Assembly: GCA_040902705.1 (NCBI GenBank)
Contig: JBBDWT010000099.1
Span: 1 to 28,988 of the forward strand
From: DATBSK01 sp040902705
GTDB taxonomy: Bacteria > Actinomycetota > Acidimicrobiia > IMCC26256 > PALSA-555
DNA: 28,988 bases
Direction of reading: 5' to 3'
Shown here: in pieces, positions 21,789 through 28,988 of the stretch
How the letters are laid out: each line of letters starts with the position of its first letter
Numbering within the stretch: the stretch's first letter is position 1
Notes under the pieces: model-generated
Database searches by the model: none
What the model saw: only the letters and a program-made list of their open reading frames with translations
Told to the model about the DNA's origin: nothing
Made by a program: the position numbers and the translations under genes

Positions 21789-21956
21789 CTAAGAAGCTCG
21801 CGTCCGGTACTCGTCGAGTGCGTCGACGGGAATGTGGGCGATGCCGTTCACCATCACGTAGCGAATCCGCCGCTCGTGAACCAGACGGAGCAACTCCTTG
21901 GTGGGAATTCCGAGCCGCCGGGCCGCTTCAGTTGCGCGGAGAACGTCAGCGCTCAT
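21789..21956 (-). CDS. Excisionase-family (HTH_17-like) small DNA-binding protein
   Basis: A 55-residue protein resembling the winged helix-turn-helix of the excisionase/MerR-like family: LRATEAARRLGIP (first helix), TKELLRLVHERRI (recognition helix), then a strand pair VMVNGIAHIPVDALDEY. ATG 21956 is selected because GGGAG lies about 6 bases upstream; longer starts at 21962 and 21980 are in frame. Such proteins are found in phage and mobile elements as excisionases, but also as stand-alone regulators. No integrase is visible in the window. It is divergent from the small gene at 21991, suggesting shared regulation. Confidence 0.65.
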   Translation of the reverse strand: MSADVLRATEAARRLGIPTKELLRLVHERRIRYVMVNGIAHIPVDALDEYRTRAS

Positions 21957-21990
21957 GGGCATCTCCCTCGGGGTCTTCAAAATCGAGTCT

Positions 21991-22230
21991 ATGACTGAGC
22001 AGACGTATCTGGTACTCGACGCCGACGACGACGGTCAGGTGGCCGCTCTCGAGGAGTGCATCGCGCGCGTCCTCGAGGCCGGCGAGAAGGTCGAGCGCCT
22101 CGTCAAGGGCGTACCAAATGTGCCGAGGCGGTTCTTGGTTCACGCGAACGGGTCCGCCACTACGGACGCGGATTCAGCGCGGGATCCGGCTGCACACGTC
22201 GCATGCCGGAGTGGACGTGAGCATTGGTGA
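21991..22230 (+). CDS. Small hypothetical protein
   Basis: A 79-residue protein with no recognised domain. The first 50 residues (MTEQTYLVLDADDDG..., ending PNVPRRFLVHANG) look like a genuine folded segment with alternating strand and helix; the last 30 are Ala/Asp/Arg/Ser-rich and could be an unstructured tail or read-through past an original end. It starts 34 bases from the divergent excisionase-like gene. Partner or toxin-antitoxin roles were considered but are unsupported. Moderate doubt remains whether it is expressed. Confidence 0.4.
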   Translation: MTEQTYLVLDADDDGQVAALEECIARVLEAGEKVERLVKGVPNVPRRFLVHANGSATTDADSARDPAAHVACRSGREHW

Positions 22231-22299
22231 GCGTGACGCGCGCGCTCGATCGTACGGGGCGGTCGCCATGTCGCCGACCGCCCCACGACGTTCCCTGCG

Positions 22300-22329
22300 T
22301 TGCTCGTTTCCTTGATAACCTGATAAGAT
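22300..22329 (+). promoter_or_regulatory. Promoter and candidate operator of the ArsR regulator gene
   Basis: TTGCTC (22300-22305) and TAAGAT (22324-22329) are spaced by 18 bases. TGATAA is directly repeated (22313-22318 and 22321-22326) across the -10 region, in the only markedly AT-rich stretch in the window. It is a plausible autoregulatory operator. A ribosome binding site GAGGAG (22347-22352) precedes GTG 22357. Confidence 0.5.
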
Positions 22330-22356
22330 TCTCATCGAGTCCGGCCGAGGAGCCCA

Positions 22357-22689
22357 GTGTCCGAGCCCATCCACGAGCCCATCCAGCAGGTGAAGGCCGA
22401 GTTCTTCAAAGCGCTCGGGCACCCGGCGCGGATCCGCATCCTCGAGCTCTTGAGCCAAGGCGAGCGCTCGGTGAGCGAGCTCATCCCCGAGGTCGGGCTC
22501 GAGTCGTCGCATCTCTCCCAGCAGCTAGGTGTGTTGCGGCGCGCCAACCTCGTCGTGACGCGAAAGAGCGGGAACCTCGTCTACTACCGGCTCGCCGACC
22601 GGCGCCTGACGAAGCTGCTCGATCTCGCGAAGCAGATCCTGTTGGAGTACCTGACGCAGACCCGCGACCTGCTCGCCGGTGTCCCGTAG
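22357..22689 (+). CDS. ArsR-family winged-helix regulator, Rv0081-like
   Basis: A 110-residue ArsR-type regulator. KAEFFKALGHPARIRILELL opens the fold, and the recognition region is ESSHLSQQLGVLRRANLV (about residues 48-66). The wording is very close to M. tuberculosis Rv0081, which regulates the adjacent hyc-like cluster and is a hub of the hypoxia response. There is no cysteine in the protein, and the metal-sensing ELCVCDL motif of ArsR is replaced by ERSVSEL, so it is not a cysteine-based metal sensor. It is convergent with the hyf/hyc operon instead of heading it, with 51 bases between the stop codons. A strong GAGGAG ribosome binding site precedes GTG 22357. Confidence 0.85.
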   Translation: MSEPIHEPIQQVKAEFFKALGHPARIRILELLSQGERSVSELIPEVGLESSHLSQQLGVLRRANLVVTRKSGNLVYYRLADRRLTKLLDLAKQILLEYLTQTRDLLAGVP

Positions 22690-22706
22690 CCCAGCCCGAT
22701 CTCAGT

Positions 22707-22732
22707 CTGCCGGCGGGTGTCGATCTCGGCAG
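22707..22732. terminator. Weak hairpin between convergent ArsR and hyfG genes
   Basis: CTGCCG (22707-22712) pairs with CGGCAG (22727-22732) around a 14-base loop. It could act in both directions. It does not carry the loop and outer stem of the three repeat hairpins. Confidence 0.3.
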
Positions 22733-22740
22733 CTCCTGTC

Positions 22741-24249
22741 CTAGAGATCGTTCCCTGCGTACGAGAGGTTGAAGCTCTTGTTCGCGAGCGGGAAGTCGGG
22801 GACGATCGTGTCTCCGAGCGACATCGGCAGGGCCGGCCAGTTCAAGAACGATGGGTCGACGATCTTGACGCGGTGGAGGCGGCCATCGGTACCCACCTCG
22901 ACGCGGTGCGCGAGCGCTCCGCGCCAAGCCTCGACGATGCCGACGCCACTCGAGCCACCGGTCCGATCCGGGACGGCCCGGAGCGGCTCGGGTTCGCCCC
23001 GCTTGCGCGCACGCCCGAGGAGCGCGTGCAGCAGCTCGATCGACGCGGTGATCTCTTGTGCGCGCTGGCGGAACCGCGCCATCACGTCGCCAGCCCCTTG
23101 GACCGGGACGTCGAGGACATCGGAGAGATCGCAGAACGGGTGGTCGCGCCGTGCGTCGCGGTCGAGGCCGGAGGCGCGTGCGACATAGCCGACGGTGCCG
23201 ATGTCGTCGGCCGTCGTTGCGTGGAGGACCGACGTTCCGGTGAAGCGGTCGACAACCGTGCTGTTCGCGAGCGCGAGGCGCACGAGCTCATCGGCATCGG
23301 CCGCGACATCGGACAGCTCGTCGGTGGTCGGGAGATCTCGTACCTGGGCACCACCGGGAGTGATGGCGCCGCGGAGGAGGCGGTGGCCGGTGACCCGACG
23401 GTTCAGCCGTAGGAGGCGCTCGCGGAGCGTGAACGCGTGCGCGTGGAGGATGCCGTAGCCCACGTCGTTGCAGAGTGCTCCGAGATCGGCGACATGGTTG
23501 TAGAGCCGTTCGAGCTCGAGGAGCACTGCTCGGAGCTCCTGCACGTCGTTCGGGACGCGAAGGTCGAGCGCTTCCTCCACCGCAAGGCAGTACGCAAGGC
23601 TGTGCCCGACTGCCGTGTCGCCGGAGATGCGTTCGGCGAGCTCGATGCCGTCGCCAGGGATGCGCCCCTCGAAGAGCCGTTCGATTCCCTTGTGCACGAA
23701 CCAGAGTCGTGCCTTCATCGCCACGATCGTCTCTCCGACGACGGAGAATCGGAAGTGTCCCGGCTCGATGAGACCCGCGTGGATCGGTCCGACGGGGATC
23801 TCGTAGACGCCCGGTCCCTCGACTGCGACGAACGGGAACGGCTCGGCCCGCTCGTCGAACACGGGACGTGTCGTGGTGTCGCGGCGCATGGGGTGATAGC
23901 CCGGCGGCCAGTGCTGATGCAGGACCAGGCGATGCGGGCTCGGGTGATCGACGAGCTCGACGCCGAACAGGTCCGCGATCTCGCGTTCGAAGCGACTCGT
24001 CGGGAACGAGTGCGCGGCGAGGCTGGGGAGCATCGGGCGATCGCGGTCGAGCACGAGCTCGAGCTCGATGCGCCGGTCGGGCCCCGAGGCGACGAGGAGA
24101 TACACGACGCGGAGGCTGTCGCCGTCGTCGTGGCCGGCAACCAGCGCAGGGCGGAACCCGTCCGCCACGAGGCGCGAGAACTCGGCGTGGAGGTCATCCG
24201 CTCGGATCCTTCGCGTCTCTCGAGCGCCGAGAGGCCCGTCGCGGCTCAT
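22741..24249 (-). CDS. hyfG: Hydrogenase-4-like large subunit (HyfG/HycE) lacking NiFe ligands
   Basis: A 502-residue fusion of a NuoC-like domain (about 1-125; FEREIADLFGVEL near 87-99, WPPGYHP) and a NuoD/NiFe large-subunit-like domain, as in HycE. The group 4 first motif, normally ERVCGICGFSH, reads ERISGDTAVGH: Ser209 and Thr212 replace the two cysteines. The C-terminal motif, normally DPCYSCTD, reads NLSYAGND: Ser496 and Gly499 replace the cysteines. All four nickel-iron ligands are missing and the chain ends at residue 502 with no maturation extension. HKGIERLFEGR and VEEALDL are well conserved, so the fold and contacts are retained. It probably belongs to the energy-converting hydrogenase-related (Ehr) type. 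Its start overlaps the stop of hyfF (ATGA). Confidence 0.85.
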   Translation of the reverse strand: MSRDGPLGARETRRIRADDLHAEFSRLVADGFRPALVAGHDDGDSLRVVYLLVASGPDRRIELELVLDRDRPMLPSLAAHSFPTSRFEREIADLFGVELVDHPSPHRLVLHQHWPPGYHPMRRDTTTRPVFDERAEPFPFVAVEGPGVYEIPVGPIHAGLIEPGHFRFSVVGETIVAMKARLWFVHKGIERLFEGRIPGDGIELAERISGDTAVGHSLAYCLAVEEALDLRVPNDVQELRAVLLELERLYNHVADLGALCNDVGYGILHAHAFTLRERLLRLNRRVTGHRLLRGAITPGGAQVRDLPTTDELSDVAADADELVRLALANSTVVDRFTGTSVLHATTADDIGTVGYVARASGLDRDARRDHPFCDLSDVLDVPVQGAGDVMARFRQRAQEITASIELLHALLGRARKRGEPEPLRAVPDRTGGSSGVGIVEAWRGALAHRVEVGTDGRLHRVKIVDPSFLNWPALPMSLGDTIVPDFPLANKSFNLSYAGNDL

Positions 24250-25709
24250 GGAGCGACCACCCGGGCCGCGGCGTCGAGGAGCGATTGGATCGGGGAGACG
24301 GTGACCCCCAGGAGGGCGAGCGCGGCGAGACCGAGCCCGATCGGGACGAGTGGTCCGCGAGCGGCCGCGCCTCGATGACCAGGTTCCTCCGCCGGTTCAC
24401 CGAGCAGCATCCGCTGACCGTGGAAGAGCAGTGCCCCGAAGACGACGAGCACGAGCACGAGCGCGATGGCCATCACCCATCCGAGATCGCTCGCGAAGCC
24501 GGCACGCACGAGGGCCACCTCGCTCGCGAACAACCCGAAGGGCGGGAGACCGGCGATCGCGACGAGCCCCGCCGCAAAGAGCGCACCGAGCGCCGGGCGG
24601 CGGACCAGCAGACCCCGGACCGAGTCGATCCGCGTCGTGCCCTCAGCGTGCAAGAGCTCTCCCGAACCGAGGAACAGCGCCGTCTTTCCGAGCCCGTGAG
24701 CGAGGATGTGCAGGAGGCCGGCAGCCGCGGCCAGTGGCGTGCCGATCGCGGCGGCGAGCGCGAGGAGGCCCATGTGCTCGATGCTGGAGTACGCGAGCAT
24801 GCGCTTGTAGTCGCGCTGCGCGAGCAGGAGTGATGCCGCGACCGCCAGGGACAGCAGGCCGGCGGCAACGAGCAGCCCGCGCGTGAACGGCTGGCCGAGC
24901 GCGAGGTCCGCGACCCGCTTGAGTCGCCAGAGCGCGGTGAACGCCACGGCAAGAAGGACGCCTGACATGAGTGCCGAGACCGGTGCTGGAGCCTGGCTGT
25001 GTGCGTCGGGGAGCCAGGTGTGCACCGGGGCGAGACCGACCTTGGTGCCATAGCCCAGGATCACCAGCACGATGGCGAAGCGCATGACGTCGGGCGAGAG
25101 ACGCGTGCCGCCCGCGACGAGTGTGGACCAGTCGAGCGCGTCCGCCGCGGCGATCCCGGCGTGCTTGCCGGCGTACGCGACGAGCGCGATGCCGCAGAAC
25201 GCGAAGACGATCCCGGTCGAGCCGATGATCACGTACTTCCACGATGCCTCGAGCGAGGCGCGCGTCCGCCGATGACCGACGAGGAAGACGGTAACGATCG
25301 TCGTGGCCTCGATCGCGACCCAGGTGACACCGATGTTGGAAGCGAGAAGCGCCAGCACCATGGCGGCGACGAAGAGCTGGATCAGGATCGCGTACCAGCG
25401 AGCACCACGAGCGGACGTCGCACCGTCGGCGAGCTCGCGCTCGACATATGGGACACTCGCCCAAGTCGCAAGACCCGCGACCGAGCCCACGACGATGGTC
25501 ATGAAGGCCCCGAGCGCGTCGACGCGAAGTGCTCCACCAAGCGCTTCGACGGGCCCGTCGTCGAGCACGACGACCGCGAGCGCTGCGCCGACGCCGACGA
25601 TCCCCCATGCGCAGGCGGCACCGACCCACGCGACCCACCGTCGCCAGCCGGCGATCGCGGCGAGCACGGCCGCGCCGAGCGGCAGAGCGATGGCGGCGAC
25701 GCCGAGCAT
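24246..25709 (-). CDS. hyfF: Hydrogenase-4 subunit F (HyfF/HycQ), antiporter-like
   Basis: A 487-residue polytopic protein homologous to Nuo/Mrp antiporter-like subunits. Conserved ionisable residues are visible in the usual places: Glu in TWVAIEATT, Lys in WKYVIIGSTG, GYGTKVGLAPVHTWLPDAHSQAPAPVSALMSG (TM7-8 Lys and His), and KRMLAYSSIEHMG. It should conduct H+ or Na+ in the membrane arm. It corresponds to M. tuberculosis Rv0086. Its start shares one base with the TGA of hyfE and its stop overlaps hyfG by 4 bases, so translation is coupled. Confidence 0.88.
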   Translation of the reverse strand: MLGVAAIALPLGAAVLAAIAGWRRWVAWVGAACAWGIVGVGAALAVVVLDDGPVEALGGALRVDALGAFMTIVVGSVAGLATWASVPYVERELADGATSARGARWYAILIQLFVAAMVLALLASNIGVTWVAIEATTIVTVFLVGHRRTRASLEASWKYVIIGSTGIVFAFCGIALVAYAGKHAGIAAADALDWSTLVAGGTRLSPDVMRFAIVLVILGYGTKVGLAPVHTWLPDAHSQAPAPVSALMSGVLLAVAFTALWRLKRVADLALGQPFTRGLLVAAGLLSLAVAASLLLAQRDYKRMLAYSSIEHMGLLALAAAIGTPLAAAAGLLHILAHGLGKTALFLGSGELLHAEGTTRIDSVRGLLVRRPALGALFAAGLVAIAGLPPFGLFASEVALVRAGFASDLGWVMAIALVLVLVVFGALLFHGQRMLLGEPAEEPGHRGAAARGPLVPIGLGLAALALLGVTVSPIQSLLDAAARVVAP

Positions 25710-26368
25710 CAGTCGTGGAGCTCGCGAAGGAGCTCGAGGTCGAGGCGACCGAACTTGGCCTGCATGCGTGTCGTGAGGACGACGAGGACGAGGACGACGA
25801 GGAGGACGTCGAGCGCGACGCCGAGCTCGACGATCGCCGGCACACCGCTCGCGACCAGGAGCGCGACGAGTGAGACGCCGTTCTCGAGCATCAAGAAGCC
25901 GACGATCTGCGAGACGGCCTTGCGCCGGGTCACCAACGTGAAGCCGGCGACGAGCATGATCGCGAAGCCGATCGGCATCGCGTCGGTCTCGGGAGACGGC
26001 GCGAGGGCGACGAGTGGCGGCGTGACCGCGAAGGCGAGCACGACGAGCGCCGCCGCCGCGACGAGAGCGGCCGCGACGTTGACGACAGGATCCGTCTCGC
26101 GATCGTCACCGTTGTGAGCGACGACGCGCCAGACGAGCACGGGGACCACGACCGCCTTGAGCACGAGGGCGACGATCCCGGTGGCGACCGGACCGACCTC
26201 GTGGTGATGCAGTCCGACGAGGATCGCAACCCCTCCGAGCGCCGCACCCTGCACCGCGAGCACCGCGACGATCGCGCCGAGACGACGGCGCCACAGCACG
26301 AGGATGGCTGCGACGAGGGCGACCGCGGCGAGGAGATCGAGGAGCTGTCGGTACGTCGATCCGCTCAT
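25709..26368 (-). CDS. hyfE: Hydrogenase-4 subunit E (HyfE/HycP), NuoK-like membrane protein
   Basis: A 219-residue membrane protein with about six hydrophobic segments. It has a NuoK-like C-terminal part: RRKAVSQIVGFLMLENGVSLV with the functionally important Glu in the helix, then the terminal TTRMQAKFGRLDLELLRELHD-type tail characteristic of HyfE. It helps form the ion path between the antiporter-like subunits and the peripheral arm. The ATG at 26368 overlaps the hycD stop by 4 bases. Longer upstream frame is antisense/other-frame sequence inside hycD. It corresponds to Rv0085 of M. tuberculosis. Confidence 0.85.
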   Translation of the reverse strand: MSGSTYRQLLDLLAAVALVAAILVLWRRRLGAIVAVLAVQGAALGGVAILVGLHHHEVGPVATGIVALVLKAVVVPVLVWRVVAHNGDDRETDPVVNVAAALVAAAALVVLAFAVTPPLVALAPSPETDAMPIGFAIMLVAGFTLVTRRKAVSQIVGFLMLENGVSLVALLVASGVPAIVELGVALDVLLVVLVLVVLTTRMQAKFGRLDLELLRELHD

Positions 26369-27312
26369 CGCAGGAAGAACGCCCCGATCACTGCGAGAGT
26401 CCCGAGCACGAACGAGCCCGCCAGGAGCTCGGGCACACGGAACAGTCGCAGCTTCGCCGACTGGACCTCGAAGCAGGCGAGGAGCACGCCGAGCACGCCG
26501 ACCTTCGCGACGAACGCCCCGGACGCGACGAGGAGGGCACCGATCTCCGTCGACGTCGCGATCCCCCACGGCGCGAAGAGCGTGACGAGCAGCCCGGCGA
26601 AGAGGGTGAGGCGCATCGCGCCGGCGAGCTCGACGAGAGCGAGGTCCGGTCCGGCGTACTCGAGGACCATCGCCTCGTGCACCATCGTCAGCTCGAGATG
26701 CGTGCTCGGATTGTCGACGGGAAGGCGGGCCGTCTCGGCGAGTGCCGCGATCGTGAGGGCACCGAGAGCCAGCAGCGACGGCACCGAGAAGATCCGCTCG
26801 GGCGCGTCGAGGCTGCCGGAGACGATCACGGCGAGGCTCGTGGAGTGCGCGGGGACCGCAAGGGCGAACGTCGCGACGAGCAGCGCCGGCTCGGCGAGCG
26901 CGGCGATGGTCATCTCGCGGCTCGCACCCATGCCGCCGAACGCCGTGCCCGGATCGAGACCCGCGAGCGCGAGGAAGACGCTGCCCAGCAACAGCAGCGC
27001 CATGATGCCGAAGAGGTCGCTCACGTCGTCGAACGGCGCCTGCGTCGAGAGGAAGGGGATGACCATCGCGACGAGCGCGGAGGTCGCGATCAGCACCAAC
27101 GGCGCCATCCAGAAGACCCAGCTCGTGTGCTCGGGGCGGATCACCTCCTTGCGCAGCTGCTTGGCGAGCTCACGCCATGGCTGGGTGATGGGCGCTCCCT
27201 GGCGGCCCTCGAGACGGGCCTTGACCTTGCGCACCAGTCCGACCAGGAGGGGCGCACCCCCCACGACGATGACGAGCTGCAGGACCGCGACTGCGATCTG
27301 GCCGGCGCTCAC
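26365..27312 (-). CDS. hyfC: Hydrogenase-4 subunit C (HyfC/HycD), NuoH-like membrane protein
   Basis: A 315-residue NuoH-like protein, usual length for HycD/HyfC. The characteristic loop ETARLPVDNPSTHLELTM, followed by VHEAMVLEYAGPDLALVE, matches the family and lies where the membrane arm contacts the peripheral subunits. An N-terminal helix is followed by KARLEGRQGAPITQPWRELAKQ, also conserved. GTG 27312 is preferred because it overlaps the hyfB stop (GTGA) as in the rest of the operon; upstream sequence in this frame is low complexity and lies inside hyfB. It corresponds to Rv0084. Confidence 0.88.
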   Translation of the reverse strand: MSAGQIAVAVLQLVIVVGGAPLLVGLVRKVKARLEGRQGAPITQPWRELAKQLRKEVIRPEHTSWVFWMAPLVLIATSALVAMVIPFLSTQAPFDDVSDLFGIMALLLLGSVFLALAGLDPGTAFGGMGASREMTIAALAEPALLVATFALAVPAHSTSLAVIVSGSLDAPERIFSVPSLLALGALTIAALAETARLPVDNPSTHLELTMVHEAMVLEYAGPDLALVELAGAMRLTLFAGLLVTLFAPWGIATSTEIGALLVASGAFVAKVGVLGVLLACFEVQSAKLRLFRVPELLAGSFVLGTLAVIGAFFLR

Positions 27313-28988
27313 CGAGCCACCACCAGGAGCACCACCAACGCGCCGAACGCGTAGGCCAGGTATCGCAGGACATCCCCGTTCTGGAGCTTCCGCGCGAAGC
27401 GCCCCCAGACGGAGAGCCCGTGGACCATCGGCTCGTACAGGTGACGCTCGAACGCGTCCTGGGTCTCGGAGTGGTAACGGATCGCCTCGACGAAGTAGCG
27501 GGACTCGGCGGCGTGCGACACGTCGACATCCCGGTCGGGGCGCAGCACGTCGTCGAAGACGCGCTCGAGGGGCTCGGCGAACGAGGTCGCGGTGTACTCC
27601 ATGCGCGCGGTCTGCAGCACCCGCCCGCAGCCCCAGTTCTCGGCGAGCCGGGCGCGACGACGTCCGTGCAAGAGACGGAGCCCCGCGACCACAACCACCA
27701 TGCCGATGACCAACCAGCACGCGATCAGCAACGGGGAGATCTCGGTCGTGATGCCGGCGAGCCGGACGGTCGTGCCGTCGACCAGTTGCAGCGGGCTACC
27801 GACGCCGCTCGCCGCGCGCCCCACGGCCTCGAACGCGAACCACGGCACGAAGGCCAACAACGCGCAGAATCCCGCCAGGATGATCATCGCGACGCGCATC
27901 GACGCCGCTGGGTCGTGTGCGTGCTCGGCTTCGGGCGAACGCGGCAGCGCCAGGAATCCGACGCCGAGTGCCTTCACGAACGTTGCGGCTGCGAGCCCGG
28001 TCGTCAGCGCGATCACGGCGACACCGAGCGGGAGGAGCACCGACAGCACCTGGCCATCCGTCGAGCCGCCGTTGACGAGCGACTGGAGCAGCGCCCACTC
28101 GCTCACGAAGCCGCTCAGGGGTGGGAGCGCGGCGATCGCCAGCGCGCCGACGGTGAACATCGCGCCGGTGACCGGCATGCGGCGCATCAGCCCACCGAGT
28201 CGGTCGAGGTCTCGGGTTCCCGTGCCGTGGAGCACCGCGCCGGCGCCGCAGAACAGCAGGCCCTTCGCGGCTGCGTGCGTCACGACATGGAGGAGCGCCG
28301 CACTGAGCGCCACCGTCGCGAGCACCTGTCGGCCGTCGGCGGCGAAGAGGAGCGCGGCGCCGACGCCGATGAGAACCAACCCCATGTTCTCGGTCGTCGA
28401 GTACGCGAGCAGCCGCTTGAGGTCGCTGCTCACCAGCGCGTGCAGGATCCCGAAGACTGCCGAGACCGCTCCGAGCGCGAGGACGACGAGCCCCCACCAC
28501 CTCGGCCCTCCACCGAGCAGGTCGATGCCGACGCGCACGATGCCATAGATGCCGAGGCTGACCATCGCCGCTGACATCAAGGCCGACACGTGCGACGGCG
28601 CCTCGGGATGGGCGCGCGGCAACCACACGTGGAACGGGACCATCCCGGCCTTCGACCCGAATCCAATGACCGCGAGCACGAAGATCGTCGAGCTCACGCT
28701 GGACGACAGATCGCCGGCCCCGGCGCGCATCGCTGCGAACGACTCGCCCCCGACGTCTCCGGCGAACAACGCCAACGCGATGAGCAGCACCACGAAGCCC
28801 AGGTGGGTCATCACCCCGTACCAGACCGCCGCGTCGCGCGCGGCGCGTGACCGTCGATGCTCCGCGGCGACCAGGAGCAGCGATGTGAGCGCCATCAGCT
28901 CCCAGCACGCGAGGAGCGTCGACACGCTGGCGGCCACGGGCACGAGGATCAACGTCAGGCAGAACAGCGGGAACGTGGCCTGGAACGA
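27309..28988 (-). CDS. hyfB: Hydrogenase-4 subunit B (HyfB), antiporter-like, N-terminus beyond window
   Basis: 559 visible residues of a protein that is usually 640-670 long; the frame continues open past the right edge, so about 90 N-terminal residues are missing and no start is assigned. Multiple membrane helices contain the antiporter signatures FGSKAGMVPFHVWLPRAHPEAPSHVSALMS, DLKRLLAYSTTENMG and a conserved His-rich segment LLHVVTHAAAKGLLF. The C-terminal, non-membrane extension with RMEYTATSFAEPLERVFDDVLRP and a final hydrophobic helix is characteristic of HyfB. It is the first visible gene of the operon; a NuoB-like iron-sulfur small subunit (as Rv0082) would be expected upstream, outside the window. 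Confidence 0.87.
   Translation of the reverse strand, partial: SFQATFPLFCLTLILVPVAASVSTLLACWELMALTSLLLVAAEHRRSRAARDAAVWYGVMTHLGFVVLLIALALFAGDVGGESFAAMRAGAGDLSSSVSSTIFVLAVIGFGSKAGMVPFHVWLPRAHPEAPSHVSALMSAAMVSLGIYGIVRVGIDLLGGGPRWWGLVVLALGAVSAVFGILHALVSSDLKRLLAYSTTENMGLVLIGVGAALLFAADGRQVLATVALSAALLHVVTHAAAKGLLFCGAGAVLHGTGTRDLDRLGGLMRRMPVTGAMFTVGALAIAALPPLSGFVSEWALLQSLVNGGSTDGQVLSVLLPLGVAVIALTTGLAAATFVKALGVGFLALPRSPEAEHAHDPAASMRVAMIILAGFCALLAFVPWFAFEAVGRAASGVGSPLQLVDGTTVRLAGITTEISPLLIACWLVIGMVVVVAGLRLLHGRRRARLAENWGCGRVLQTARMEYTATSFAEPLERVFDDVLRPDRDVDVSHAAESRYFVEAIRYHSETQDAFERHLYEPMVHGLSVWGRFARKLQNGDVLRYLAYAFGALVVLLVVAR

Noticed and set aside
21686..21998. Literal C-terminal extension of the Erm-like frame
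   Set aside because: No family resemblance, antisense to the excisionase-like gene, and the family ending is found one frame away at 21653-21685.
21789..22230. Toxin-antitoxin pair formed by the excisionase-like and the small divergent gene
   Set aside because: The genes are divergent, not an operon, and neither product resembles a known toxin.
22357..22689. Metal-responsive arsenic or zinc repressor
   Set aside because: The protein has no cysteine, and the ELCVCDL metal site is replaced; similarity is to the Rv0081 branch.
22741..28988. Functional hydrogen-evolving or formate hydrogenlyase complex
   Set aside because: All four NiFe cysteine ligands of the large subunit are replaced, so ordinary hydrogenase chemistry is not expected.
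1..28988. CRISPR arrays, tRNA/rRNA genes, insertion sequences
   Set aside because: No regularly spaced repeats, no cloverleaf or rRNA-like segments and no transposase frames were recognised on either strand.

Overview
The window is very GC-rich, gene-dense and almost wholly coding on both strands. Several lines point to an actinobacterium: a mycothiol-dependent (maleylpyruvate isomerase-type) protein, an LLM-class flavin/F420 oxidoreductase, two RipA-like NlpC/P60 endopeptidases, TANNNT -10 boxes a few bases before start codons (leaderless transcription), and a hydrogenase-like cluster with an ArsR gene resembling Mycobacterium tuberculosis Rv0081-Rv0087. Gene content would fit an environmental lineage such as Acidimicrobiia, but that placement is inference.

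Left part (1-9905): the tail of a proline-rich protein, a probable (2S)-methylsuccinyl-CoA dehydrogenase (mcd) and a malyl-CoA lyase-type CitE/HpcH enzyme (mcl1), which together suggest the ethylmalonyl-CoA pathway. Interspersed are a DedA/VTT membrane protein, a metallo-beta-lactamase-fold hydrolase, a dienelactone hydrolase, a thioredoxin-fold-like protein, two tandem secreted NlpC/P60 proteins (the second with a 30-residue glycine-rich linker encoded by a hexamer microsatellite), and an unusual carboxylesterase-thioredoxin fusion. Three of the convergent gene ends here carry related hairpins with conserved outer stem and loop.

Middle part (9973-20963): a GNAT acetyltransferase and LLM oxidoreductase pair; a six-gene minus-strand operon (phoD - ODP-like MBL protein - SnoaL-like protein - type I pantothenate kinase coaA - mycothiol-dependent protein - secreted protein). 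It is transcribed divergently, from overlapping -10 boxes, from a plus-strand operon (HAD hydrolase - histidine phosphatase - crotonase-like protein). Next come a citrate synthase fused to N-terminal CBS domains and a small putative lipoprotein.

A short intergenic-rich patch (20964-22356) looks accessory: an Erm(37)-type short 23S rRNA methyltransferase whose 3' end is frameshifted by one missing base, an excisionase-like helix-turn-helix protein, and an unknown small protein.

Right part (22357-28988): an Rv0081-like ArsR regulator converges on a translationally coupled hyfB-hyfC(hycD)-hyfE-hyfF-hyfG(hycE) operon. The large subunit HyfG/HycE has lost all four cysteine ligands of the NiFe site, so this is a hydrogenase-related ion-pumping complex that cannot be an ordinary hydrogenase. 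It is the most interesting system in the window. Its upstream end, including any FeS small subunit, lies outside.
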